Shown piece by piece: positions 1 to 5,084 of a DNA stretch of 5,084 nt. The position numbers and the translations under genes were made by a program. The notes under the pieces are model-generated. The model had not been told where the DNA came from. It searched no databases and was given only the letters and a program-made list of their open reading frames with translations. Every line of letters starts with the position of its first letter. The first letter of the stretch is position 1. Location: the NCBI GenBank assembly GCA_902492275.1, contig CABUKW010000177.1, positions 1 to 5,084 of the forward strand. The letters run 5' to 3'. This stretch comes from an uncultured Peptococcaceae bacterium (GTDB lineage Bacteria > Bacillota > Peptococcia > Peptococcales > Peptococcaceae).

Positions 1-120
1 CAGCAAAGCTGCACAAGCAAGGAACTGTCCGAAGCCACGGAGGGATAGGGCAAAGAGTAGCAAAAAGAAAAAGACTGAAGTTGTAGCAAATAAAAACGAT
101 GTATAGCAAAAAAATCGAAC
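1..120. other. left-edge stretch without a supported gene
   Basis: No start codon with a ribosome binding site leads into a usable frame here. Two plus-strand frames are open from the left edge, one to a stop at 104-106 (lysine-rich end) and one to a stop at 84-86. Neither can be recognised as the tail of a known protein. The stretch is A-rich and carries the short word TAGCAAA at 58, 84 and 104. A run of seven A at 108-114 would read as a T tract just after the stop of the leftward nuclease gene, and a weak GCC/GGC pairing overlaps that stop. This might be a poor terminator, but the stem is too short to claim one. Confidence 0.4.
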
Positions 121-1101
121 TTACGCCTGCGGCAATTGTTGCTTTAACTGCTTGATAAACTCCAGGGACAGTGATGGCAGCACTTCTGCAATGGTTTCGA
201 TGGCGATGCCTTTTTTCAGTAAATTGATAGCGGTTGCCTTTTCCTTCTCCTGCAAGGCCTGTTCAGTTGTTTTTCTGGCAGCTTTCTTAGTCGCTTTTAT
301 TTTCTTCTGAAATTCTTTTTCCGCTTCTTTGACTTTTAATTCGGCGTATTCGTCAAATACATTTCCCATAATCATGGCTCCTTCCGGTGTTTCCTTTAAA
401 AATTTTACCTGCTTAACCAGCTGGGGAAAGCGGGCTTTGGCGTTGGTATCGGTGGTGTCCTTAAAATATTGCAATAGCTGGGCAATGTCGGTGCCGTCGT
501 TGACGGCGGTGTTGGCATAAATTTCATGGACGCCGTTTTCTATCGTTGTATCGGTTTCTTGTAAAGAACGCCGCACGTGGTAAATGGTGCAGTTTTGCTG
601 AAAGGGATCGATTTCCGAAATAAAGACTGCGTAAAGATCGGGTAGCTGCTGGTAAGGCGTTCCTTTTTCCACCAGCATGGTATCCATGTTGGCCAGATGG
701 AACCGTACCCGTTTTTGATATTCTTGGGCTTTGGCGTTCTTCCCTTTCTTATCGTCTTTTTGAATTTCGATATTGAAAAATGCGCCGGTTTCGTCGGTAC
801 AGAGTGCGTCCAAAATGACCGAATGAGCGCTGAGATTGCGCAGAAACAGCTGGGTGTTGGTCTGAATGATTTTGAGTTTGGGCTTTTGCAATAGAATGCG
901 CAGAATTTCCTCGCACACTGCCGGATTTTCGGCGATTTTCTGGAAAAATGGGTCGTCCATAACGTTGAGACGGGCGATGAAAGTATGCTTTTCATCGAGA
1001 GTTTTCACAAAGGCAACATCCTTTCTTGGGTTGGGATTGACCGGAAAGGAAAAGTGGGATGTGTGCTGGAACGACCATTCCTGTCTAAGGCTATTGTACA
1101 A
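121..1101 (-). CDS. Rpn family recombination-promoting nuclease / putative transposase (PD-(D/E)XK)
   Basis: Predicted cytoplasmic DNA endonuclease of the Rpn/PD-(D/E)XK 'putative transposase' group. E. coli RpnA-type relatives cut DNA and promote RecA-independent recombination. The segment PFFQKIAENPAVCEEIL (about residues 51-67) is typical of the group. The nuclease core follows as LDAL with D98, then NIEIQK with E112 and Q114, which fits a D...ExQ form of the motif. A KRVRFH stretch (about 130-135) and a PDLYAVFISEIDPF segment (about 154-167) also match the family. Residues about 250-290 are a charged, probably coiled-coil region, and a short helical tail ends the protein. The start is uncertain. 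The longest frame begins with TTG at 1101 and has no clear ribosome binding site. A GTG at 1008 has AAAGGA ten bases upstream, and an ATG lies at 960. The segment NPRKDVAF (residues 23-30), upstream of both shorter starts, resembles the N-terminus of related PDDEXK_2 proteins and favours the long form. The gene stands alone, and no convincing promoter was seen. Confidence 0.85.
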   Translation of the reverse strand: MYNSLRQEWSFQHTSHFSFPVNPNPRKDVAFVKTLDEKHTFIARLNVMDDPFFQKIAENPAVCEEILRILLQKPKLKIIQTNTQLFLRNLSAHSVILDALCTDETGAFFNIEIQKDDKKGKNAKAQEYQKRVRFHLANMDTMLVEKGTPYQQLPDLYAVFISEIDPFQQNCTIYHVRRSLQETDTTIENGVHEIYANTAVNDGTDIAQLLQYFKDTTDTNAKARFPQLVKQVKFLKETPEGAMIMGNVFDEYAELKVKEAEKEFQKKIKATKKAARKTTEQALQEKEKATAINLLKKGIAIETIAEVLPSLSLEFIKQLKQQLPQA

Positions 1102-1206
1102 TAGATGTTGCTGCTTGTAAAGTGAATATTTAGTAATTTCTGGATATTCTATTGCAGTAAAAATGGGAGATTTCGTCGCAGTTTCAAGAGCGTAGGAGAA
1201 GAAGGC

Positions 1207-1253
1207 AAAACAAAAGGCTGCCGCCGCAACAGTAAGTCTTTGTGGTGACAGCC
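1207..1253 (-). terminator. rho-independent terminator of the transketolase operon
   Basis: On the minus strand, 27 bases after the stop of the C-terminal transketolase gene, GGCTGTCACC (1253-1244) pairs with GGCGGCAGCC (1225-1216). Nine of ten positions pair, one as G-U, and an inner CAA/TTG extension (1242-1240 with 1229-1227) lengthens the stem. TTTTGTTTT follows at 1215-1207. A GC-rich stem with a T tract in the right place is a standard intrinsic terminator, and it insulates the nuclease gene from the operon. Confidence 0.85.
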
Positions 1254-1279
1254 GTTATCTTTATAAACAGGTAAAGCGA

Positions 1280-2248
1280 TTATTTGCAAAATTCCAGTAC
1301 GGTTTTGGCAATGCCTGGGCCGTCAAAGCCGTAGTACGGATACAGTTCTTCCGGATAGCCGAAGGAGACAAATTCATCGGGTATGCCGATTTTTTTCAAG
1401 CGGGCCGGTACGCCGGCTTCCATGATAACATCGGCTACGATGCTGCCTAAGCCGCCTAAGATGTTATGGTCTTCTACGGTAATCAGATTATGGGTTGCCA
1501 GCGCCGCTTTTACTATGGCTTCTTTATCAATGGGCTTGATGGTGTGCATATCCAGCACGGCCACATCCAGGCCCTGTTCTTGCAGCTGCAAAGCGGCCTG
1601 CAGACTGTTGTAAACGCCGGTACCGGTGGCGATAATGGTAGCGTCTTTGCCGGTTTTCACTTCGATGGCTTTGCCGATTTGATAGTCGTAATCGGTATCG
1701 TTGTATACTACCGGTTCTTCCCCGCGGGGAATGCGCACGTAGATGGGGCCGGGATAGGTGAGAGAGGCTTCCAGCATTTTTACGCATTGAGTACCGTCGC
1801 AGGGGGCAATCATGGTCATATTGGGAATGGAGTTCATGATGCCGAATTCCACAATGGTATTGTGGGTTGGGCCGTAGCCGGAAGAAATTCCGCCGTGGGT
1901 ACCAATTAGCCGCACTGGCAGATCGTTGTAGGCCAAATCGTTGTGAATCTGGTCTAAGGCGCGCACGCAAAGAAAGGGGCCAAAGGTTTGTCCAAAGGGA
2001 ATATAGCCTTTTTTGGCCATAGCGGCGGCTACCGTTACCAGATTCATTTCTGCAATGCCGACGTCCAGCACTCGGTCCGGATATTGTTCGTAAATGTCGC
2101 GAATGGGGCCGGAATGGCCGGTACCGTCTGAGTTGATATAACAAACCTTGGGATTGGTTTTTACCAGCTCCACGATTTTTTTGGTCACGACGTCTTTGGC
2201 GTTCATCATGGCTGCCATATCGGTGATATTAAAGGTAAAGCCTGCCAT
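1280..2248 (-). CDS. transketolase, C-terminal subunit (split transketolase)
   Basis: C-terminal half of a two-gene transketolase, 322 residues. It should pair with the N-terminal subunit encoded just upstream to form the cytoplasmic ThDP enzyme that moves two-carbon ketol units between sugar phosphates in the pentose phosphate pathway. VGIAEMN carries the conserved ThDP-activating glutamate (E67). THGGISSGYGPTH (117-129) and IPRGEEP with R175 form the substrate side, and the C-terminal transketolase domain runs from about 190 to the end (LDMHTIKP, VEDHNILGGLGS). Start: the ATG at 2248 has GGAGGGG five bases upstream. An in-frame ATG at 2290 lies inside the upstream gene and is rejected. Only one base separates the upstream stop from this ATG, so translation is probably coupled. 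Oddities: IAEMN replaces the common IAEQN, and the usual GEDG before PTH is shortened to GYG, losing the aspartate that contacts the acceptor sugar. A specialised ketol transferase is therefore possible. It is too short for DXS (about 600 residues), and its split partner fits transketolase. Confidence 0.93.
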   Translation of the reverse strand: MAGFTFNITDMAAMMNAKDVVTKKIVELVKTNPKVCYINSDGTGHSGPIRDIYEQYPDRVLDVGIAEMNLVTVAAAMAKKGYIPFGQTFGPFLCVRALDQIHNDLAYNDLPVRLIGTHGGISSGYGPTHNTIVEFGIMNSIPNMTMIAPCDGTQCVKMLEASLTYPGPIYVRIPRGEEPVVYNDTDYDYQIGKAIEVKTGKDATIIATGTGVYNSLQAALQLQEQGLDVAVLDMHTIKPIDKEAIVKAALATHNLITVEDHNILGGLGSIVADVIMEAGVPARLKKIGIPDEFVSFGYPEELYPYYGFDGPGIAKTVLEFCK

Positions 2249-2263
2249 CTTAACCCCTCCTCT
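2249..2263 (-). promoter_or_regulatory. strong ribosome binding site inside the end of the upstream gene
   Basis: AGAGGAGGGG on the minus strand (2263-2254) is followed by TTAAG and the ATG at 2248. It overlaps the last codons and stop (2252-2250) of the N-terminal transketolase gene. It fixes the start of the C-terminal subunit and suggests translational coupling, so that the two subunits are made in similar amounts. Confidence 0.8.
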
Positions 2264-3115
2264 GTAATTGTTCTGCGGTGTATTGGTCAATCAATGCTTC
2301 GCTTTCTGCCAGCTTGTCGTCATCCAGACCGCCGATATGCCATGCGTAAGGCCGTTCCATCATGTAGGACAGGCCCTGGCCTTTGGTGGTGTTGGAGATG
2401 ATGCATACTGGTTTGCCCGGTTTGGAGAAGTCAACTGGCGGCAGCTCGGACAGTGCTTTGTCGATTTCGTACATGTTGGTGCCGTCGATTTCCCGTACAT
2501 CCCAGCCGAAAGCACGCCAGCAGTCGGCCATGGTGTTCCATTTGATATTTTCGCCGCTCATGAAGGACGCGGAGCAATGGTTATTGTCCACAATGGCTAC
2601 GATATTGCTCAGATTGTGAGAGGCTGCGTACATGATGGCCTCCCAATTGGAGCCTTCTTCCATTTCGCCGTCGCCCAGCAGGCAGAAGATGCGGGAGTTG
2701 ATGCCTTCGTTGCGGTTGGCATGGGCAAATCCTACGCTCCAGTTCAAGCCGTGCCCTAAAGAGCCGGTGGAAACCTCAATGCCTTTTACATATTTGCGGT
2801 TGGGATGGGCGCCGAGGGTGTGTAGTTGTCCAGCAGCTCTTCCCATGGGTACATGCCCATATCGCAGAAGATGCAGTACAGCAGAACGCCGTTGTGTCCC
2901 TTGCTGAGTACGAACATATTGCGATCTGGTTTTTCTACATCCTCCGGGTCGAAGCCGAGATATTTGTAATACAGGGCTACGGTGATGTCGGTGGCGGAAA
3001 GAGGGCCACCAAAGTGAACATTGCCGGCATATCTTGCGCAGCGGCAGATATCCTTGCGGATTTCGCCGGCTTTTTGGATTAATTCTGGAACAGTTTCTAA
3101 TCTGACTTGTGCCAT
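2250..3115 (-). pseudogene. transketolase, N-terminal subunit, frameshifted
   Basis: N-terminal ThDP-binding half of the split transketolase, broken by a frameshift near 2814-2824. From the ATG at 3115 the frame reads through VHFGGPLSATD (H34), SKGHNGVLLY (H74) and WEELLDNYT, then shifts and stops at 2786. In the next frame the protein resumes as LGAHPNRKY, STGSLGHGL, the ThDP/Mg motif GDGEMEEG with NN about 28 residues on, and AFGWDVREIDG, ending at 2250. Restoring one base in the ACACCC context gives 288 residues, normal for this subunit, with NYT-x-LG aligned to family members; removing two bases also restores the frame. Start: AAAGGA lies eight bases before the ATG at 3115. The in-frame ATG at 3124 overlaps that site and is rejected. 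Both halves are well conserved, which points to a recent lesion or a sequence error rather than an old pseudogene. The usual DGH(D/N) histidine is T in DGTN, and the region after NNH (CSASFMSGENIKWNTM) lacks the common Q-x-x-G pattern. Confidence 0.88.
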
Positions 3116-3131
3116 AAATGCCATCCTTTCT

Positions 3132-3145
3132 CGGGCTGCCGCCCG
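3132..3145 (-). promoter_or_regulatory. GC hairpin next to the ribosome binding site of the transketolase operon
   Basis: CGGGC (3145-3141) and GCCCG (3136-3132) form a perfect 5-bp GC stem with loop GGCA, two bases upstream of the AAAGGA site (3129-3124). A second, AU-rich stem lies further upstream in the same leader: GGTAAAAAAG (3192-3183) pairs with CTTTCTTTACC (3169-3159), with one mismatch and one wobble. Such structure beside a ribosome binding site could affect translation or message stability. No known riboswitch class is recognised. Confidence 0.4.
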
Positions 3146-3204
3146 TCTGATTTCGTAAGGTAAAGAAAGCTGAAAAGCCGCACTTTTTTACCATGTATAT
3201 GTTT

Positions 3205-3233
3205 ATTGTAAGGGGCGGAATTTGTAAATTCAA
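3205..3233 (-). promoter_or_regulatory. sigma-70-type promoter of the transketolase operon
   Basis: On the minus strand, TTGAAT (3233-3228) is followed by 17 bases and TACAAT (3210-3205). The -35 matches four of six consensus positions, the -10 matches five, and the spacing is optimal. It lies downstream of the lysR terminator and about 90 bases before the start codon. The predicted leader is about 80 bases, and the operon therefore probably has its own transcript. Confidence 0.7.
3218..3231. repeat. 14-base inverted repeat overlapping the promoter (candidate operator)
   Basis: On the minus strand, GAATTT-AC-AAATTC is a perfect inverted repeat with 6-base arms and a 2-base centre. It begins inside the -35 element and runs into the spacer of the transketolase promoter. 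A T-N11-A pattern, as in LysR-type sites, can be read at 3233-3221, but that is weak evidence in AT-rich DNA. A protein bound here would compete with RNA polymerase. The product of the adjacent lysR gene is one candidate by position only. Confidence 0.4.
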
Positions 3234-3263
3234 ATAACAAAAAGCTATGGATTTTTCATAGAG

Positions 3264-3302
3264 AAAAAGCATGACAAAACAAGTATCGGTTTGTCATGCT
3301 TT
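3264..3302 (-). terminator. rho-independent terminator of the lysR gene
   Basis: A perfect 13-bp inverted repeat has arms 3266-3278 and 3290-3302 (AAAGCATGACAAA and its complement) and an 11-base loop. It begins 11 bases past the lysR stop. On the minus strand the last bases of the stem run into TTTTT, giving GCTTTTTCTC. On the plus strand the stem is followed only by GTATATTT, so the leftward direction is favoured. It separates lysR transcription from the transketolase promoter. Confidence 0.85.
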
Positions 3303-3313
3303 GTATATTTGGC

Positions 3314-4240
3314 TCATAGGGGAAGGGCGGCGCTCAACAGCTGCATAAATTGCTGGGCCAAAGGCGGCAGCGGTTCGCCTTCCCGGTGAATCCATACCAG
3401 ACGGTTGATTTCGTCCAGCGGCTGGCCGTTGGTCTGTTCTAAAACGGTGGTGTAAATATCATCGGCTGGCATCAGTCCCAATACCCATTTAGGGGTGTAG
3501 AGCAATGCTTCTGTCTCTTTCATGAAGTGGATACAGGCGCTGATGGTGTTGCAGAAAATTAACTGGCTGCAGGTTACATATGGATTGGGCTGGTGCAGAT
3601 AAAAATCCCGCCGCATAGATTTTTCGGTATCCAGCACTACATGGGGCTGGCAGGCTGCTTGGGCTGTGTTGATGTGGGCTTGCTGATAGAGCGGCGATTT
3701 TTTTCCCATACTGACGTATACGGGAGAGGTATCCAGCGTGTGAACATCCAGCGCCCGTTTTTGTACGTCCTGTTCAAAATTTTTGCTGTCGCTTTGGGAC
3801 AGCACCAACAGGCCCATGTCCGATTCCCGCTTTTCTACCCGTTCCAGAATAGTGCCTCGGTCGGCTTCTTCCAAGTCAATGTGGATAGGCGCTGCGCAGT
3901 GCATGGCATATAACTGCTCCAGCGCGGGGTAAAGAAAATCGAACTGCTGACTGGCAATGCGCAGCCGTTGAATGGTTTGCTGCTTTTGCTGGCCGAAGGT
4001 ATGCTCCAGCCGCTTGCAGGCATCGACGGCGGCTTTGGCGTATTCCAGAAATTCCTGCCCCTGCGGTGTCACGCGAACGCCTTTGGCAGTACGTTCCAAT
4101 AATTGCAGATTGTATTCGGCCTCTAAATTGTTGATGGATTTGGTCAGGCTGGGCTGGCTGAGAAATAATTCCTGGGCTGCTTTGGTGATGGAACCGCATT
4201 GGGCAATTTTGATGAAGTATTCCAATTGTGACAGGCGCAT
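3314..4240 (-). CDS. LysR-type transcriptional regulator
   Basis: DNA-binding regulator of 308 residues, the usual LysR length. The winged helix-turn-helix is at residues 1-60: MRLSQLEYFIKIAQCGS, then ITKAAQELFLSQPSLTKSINNLE with the recognition helix around residues 28-39, then LLERTAKGVRVTPQGQEFL. A linker helix (about 62-90) leads into the effector-binding domain (about 91-300), whose sequence is too divergent to name the ligand. The start is secure: AGGAGG lies seven bases before the ATG at 4240. The stop of the small metal-binding gene is only 28 bases upstream with no hairpin between, so the two may share a transcript. LysR proteins usually act as tetramers and often control neighbouring or divergent genes. 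Possible targets here are the transketolase operon, the metal-binding gene or the lysR gene itself, but none of these is shown by the sequence. Confidence 0.95.
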   Translation of the reverse strand: MRLSQLEYFIKIAQCGSITKAAQELFLSQPSLTKSINNLEAEYNLQLLERTAKGVRVTPQGQEFLEYAKAAVDACKRLEHTFGQQKQQTIQRLRIASQQFDFLYPALEQLYAMHCAAPIHIDLEEADRGTILERVEKRESDMGLLVLSQSDSKNFEQDVQKRALDVHTLDTSPVYVSMGKKSPLYQQAHINTAQAACQPHVVLDTEKSMRRDFYLHQPNPYVTCSQLIFCNTISACIHFMKETEALLYTPKWVLGLMPADDIYTTVLEQTNGQPLDEINRLVWIHREGEPLPPLAQQFMQLLSAALPL

Positions 4241-4268
4241 AGGGATTCCTCCTGAGGATAAAAAAGAT

Positions 4269-4475
4269 TTAACGCAGCGACAGGACCTGATAGCCGGCTT
4301 TTTGTACGGCGCGGATTAAATCAATTTCACTGACGGCGCTGCTGCATTCTACGGTGGCAGCTTTGGCGGCGGTGTTTACGCGGGCGGTAACGCCGTCCAG
4401 CGCATTGAGCGCCGCTTCTACGCGGGCTGCGCAGTGGGGGCAGGTCATGCCGCCAATCTGGATGGTTTTGGTCAT
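4269..4475 (-). CDS. heavy-metal-associated domain protein, CopZ-like copper chaperone
   Basis: Small soluble metal-binding protein of 68 residues consisting of a single HMA (ferredoxin-like) domain. GGMTCPHCAARVE carries the metal-binding CxxC at C12 and C15. The rest follows the family pattern: AL-x-x-LDGV near 22-29, alternating hydrophobics in TAAKAATVEC, and AGYQV near the end. Relatives bind Cu(I) and pass it to copper P-type ATPases or copper-sensing repressors. Start: the ATG at 4475 has AAAGGAG nine bases upstream. The longer frame to 4565 would add a lysine-rich, unconserved stretch lying in the predicted promoter and leader. No copper ATPase or copper repressor is adjacent, so the partner must lie elsewhere. 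Mercury or another soft metal is possible, since the CxxC alone does not fix the metal. Confidence 0.92.
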   Translation of the reverse strand: MTKTIQIGGMTCPHCAARVEAALNALDGVTARVNTAAKAATVECSSAVSEIDLIRAVQKAGYQVLSLR

Positions 4476-4536
4476 AAAAATCGGCTCCTTTTGTGTTTGT
4501 TTGGCGTTGAACTTGTTATTTTTCCTGATTATCTTT

Positions 4537-4565
4537 ATTGTAACGGTTTTGTCGGGCTTCTGCAA
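4537..4565 (-). promoter_or_regulatory. candidate promoter for the metal-binding gene (and perhaps lysR)
   Basis: On the minus strand, TTGCAG (4565-4560) is followed by 17 bases and TACAAT (4542-4537). The -10 matches five of six positions, while the -35 matches only TTG. It would give a leader of about 55 bases. The -10 context TTACAATAAA is shared with the transketolase promoter. No copper-operator motif such as a CopY box was recognised. Confidence 0.5.
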
Positions 4566-4625
4566 TGAAAACCGGCAGCGGCGTGACCGATATGGGGAAA
4601 ATATTTAGAAATTTGCGGGAAACAG

Positions 4626-4655
4626 TTTACGGAAACGCCGCTGGTATGCTAAAAT
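4626..4655 (+). promoter_or_regulatory. candidate promoter for pyrC
   Basis: TTTACG (4626-4631) is followed by 18 bases and TAAAAT (4650-4655). TG one base upstream of the -10 makes it an extended -10 (TGCTAAAAT). Transcription would begin near 4662, giving a leader of about 43 bases. It runs away from the metal-binding gene, so the two promoters diverge in a 229-base gap. Confidence 0.5.
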
Positions 4656-4657
4656 TT

Positions 4658-4682
4658 GATTATTCCAGACAGGATATCTGTC
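4658..4682 (+). promoter_or_regulatory. inverted repeat / possible hairpin in the pyrC leader
   Basis: GACAG (4668-4672) and CTGTC (4678-4682) form a 5-bp dyad. Alternatively, GATTATTCC (4658-4666) can pair with GGATATC (4672-4678) with two bulged T, leaving loop AGACA. The core TCCAGACAGG resembles the PyrR binding loop core UCCAGAGAGG of other Bacillota, with one mismatch. It lies just before the ribosome binding site (GAGGGAG, 4693-4699). There is no attenuator-type terminator in the short leader, so any control would be at translation or through a DNA-binding protein. This is a weak call. Confidence 0.3.
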
Positions 4683-4704
4683 AACACGAAAAGAGGGAGT
4701 TCTC

Positions 4705-5084
4705 ATGATTTTAATCAAGGGCGGACGGGTGATGGACCCGGCTACAGGCCGAGATGAAATCACTGATCTGATTATTGATGGCGAGCATATTGCCCGCATC
4801 GGTTTTTTCATGCCGGGGCCTGAATATGAAAAAATTATTCACGCCGAAGGTAAAATTGTAGCGCCGGGACTGGTGGACGTGCATGTGCATTTTCGCGATC
4901 CGGGCTTGAGCGACTTGGAGGATATCCAGAGCGGTACGGCGGCAGCGGTGGCCGGCGGGTTTACCACTGTGGTCTGCATGGCCAATACCAAGCCGGAAAT
5001 GGATAATTCGGCTACATTGGAATATGTGCTGGAAAAGGCGGCGCGGATGCCCATTCATGTGCTGCAGGTGGCGGCGGTAACGGA
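4705..5084 (+). CDS. pyrC: dihydroorotase, class I (5' part, cut by the window edge)
   Basis: Zinc enzyme of de novo pyrimidine synthesis, interconverting N-carbamoyl-L-aspartate and L-dihydroorotate in the cytoplasm. The first 126 residues are present, of the family's usual 420-430. The N-terminal amidohydrolase beta domain begins MILIKGGRVMDPATG. APGLVDVHVHFRDPG follows with metal ligands H60 and H62 and substrate-binding R64, then SGTAAAVAGGFTTVVCMANT with substrate-binding N94. HFRDPG and the GGFTTV-x-x-M-x-NT pattern indicate class I dihydroorotase rather than hydantoinase or allantoinase, although the common MPNT reads MANT here. The later metal ligands and catalytic aspartate lie beyond the window. 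Start: the ATG at 4705 has GAGGGAG five bases upstream. The gene is divergent from the metal-binding gene, and other pyr genes may follow to the right. Confidence 0.95.
   Translation, partial: MILIKGGRVMDPATGRDEITDLIIDGEHIARIGFFMPGPEYEKIIHAEGKIVAPGLVDVHVHFRDPGLSDLEDIQSGTAAAVAGGFTTVVCMANTKPEMDNSATLEYVLEKAARMPIHVLQVAAVT

Noticed and set aside
57..110. Repeated TAGCAAA word, considered as a repeat array
   Set aside because: There are only three short copies with uneven spacing in A-rich DNA and no conserved spacers or longer unit, so it is not a CRISPR or iteron array.
121..1101. Mobile element or insertion sequence, suggested by the 'putative transposase' label
   Set aside because: No terminal inverted repeats or target duplications were seen around the gene, and Rpn-type proteins are not demonstrated insertion sequence transposases.
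1102..1254. Open frame upstream of the nuclease start, with a short hydrophobic AAAAFCFAFF stretch resembling a signal peptide
   Set aside because: It has no ATG, GTG or TTG before 1101, overlaps the transketolase terminator and has no ribosome binding site; it is probably chance.
2786..2830. Programmed ribosomal frameshift in the transketolase gene
   Set aside because: There is no slippery heptamer of the X-XXY-YYZ type at the junction and no obvious stimulatory element. The family does not use frameshifting; mutation or sequence error is simpler.
3116..3272. Leftward extension of the second transketolase frame, with an apparent start at 3272
   Set aside because: The residues before LGAHPNRKY in this frame do not resemble any transketolase and run through the predicted promoter, leader and lysR terminator. 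The true N-terminus is in the neighbouring frame.
4241..4268. T-rich stretch after the CopZ-like gene as a terminator
   Set aside because: The T run (minus strand) lacks a preceding stable stem; CAGGTCCTG cannot form a hairpin with a one-base loop.
4476..4565. 30-residue N-terminal extension of the CopZ-like protein from an ATG at 4565
   Set aside because: The extension is not HMA-like, has no good ribosome binding site and overlaps the predicted promoter; the ATG at 4475 has AAAGGAG at proper spacing.

Overview
The window looks like a piece of a Bacillota (Firmicutes) chromosome, possibly from an anaerobic Negativicutes-type organism. The grounds are a transketolase split into two genes, strong AGGAGG-type ribosome binding sites, compact leftward genes ended by hairpin-plus-T terminators, a class I dihydroorotase, and an Rpn/PD-(D/E)XK protein of a type common in gut anaerobes. 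The taxonomic call is an inference and should be held loosely.

Left part (1-1279): about 120 bases with no supported gene, then a leftward Rpn-family PD-(D/E)XK nuclease/'putative transposase' gene with an uncertain start. A rho-independent terminator at 1207-1253 separates it from the transketolase genes.

Centre (1280-3233): a leftward two-gene transketolase operon, with a good promoter (TTGAAT, 17 bases, TACAAT) at 3205-3233 and a structured leader of roughly 80 bases. The downstream gene (C-terminal subunit, 322 residues) is intact. The upstream gene (N-terminal, ThDP-binding subunit) is split by a frameshift near 2814-2824. Both halves are otherwise well conserved, so this is either a very recent mutation or a sequence error. 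Several active-site positions in both subunits differ from the canonical enzyme.

Right part (3264-5084): a LysR-type regulator, closed by a 13-bp perfect hairpin terminator, lies just downstream of a small heavy-metal-associated (CopZ-like) protein and may share its transcript. Diverging from that pair is the start of pyrC (dihydroorotase), cut by the right edge. The 229-base divergent region holds a candidate promoter for each direction.

Taken together, this is mostly ordinary housekeeping sequence: pentose phosphate carbon shuffling, pyrimidine synthesis, metal handling and one accessory nuclease. No CRISPR array, tRNA, rRNA, insertion sequence end or clearly new system was found. The points most worth following are the broken transketolase gene, the unusual transketolase active site, the dyad and structured leader in front of the operon, and a possible regulatory hairpin before pyrC.
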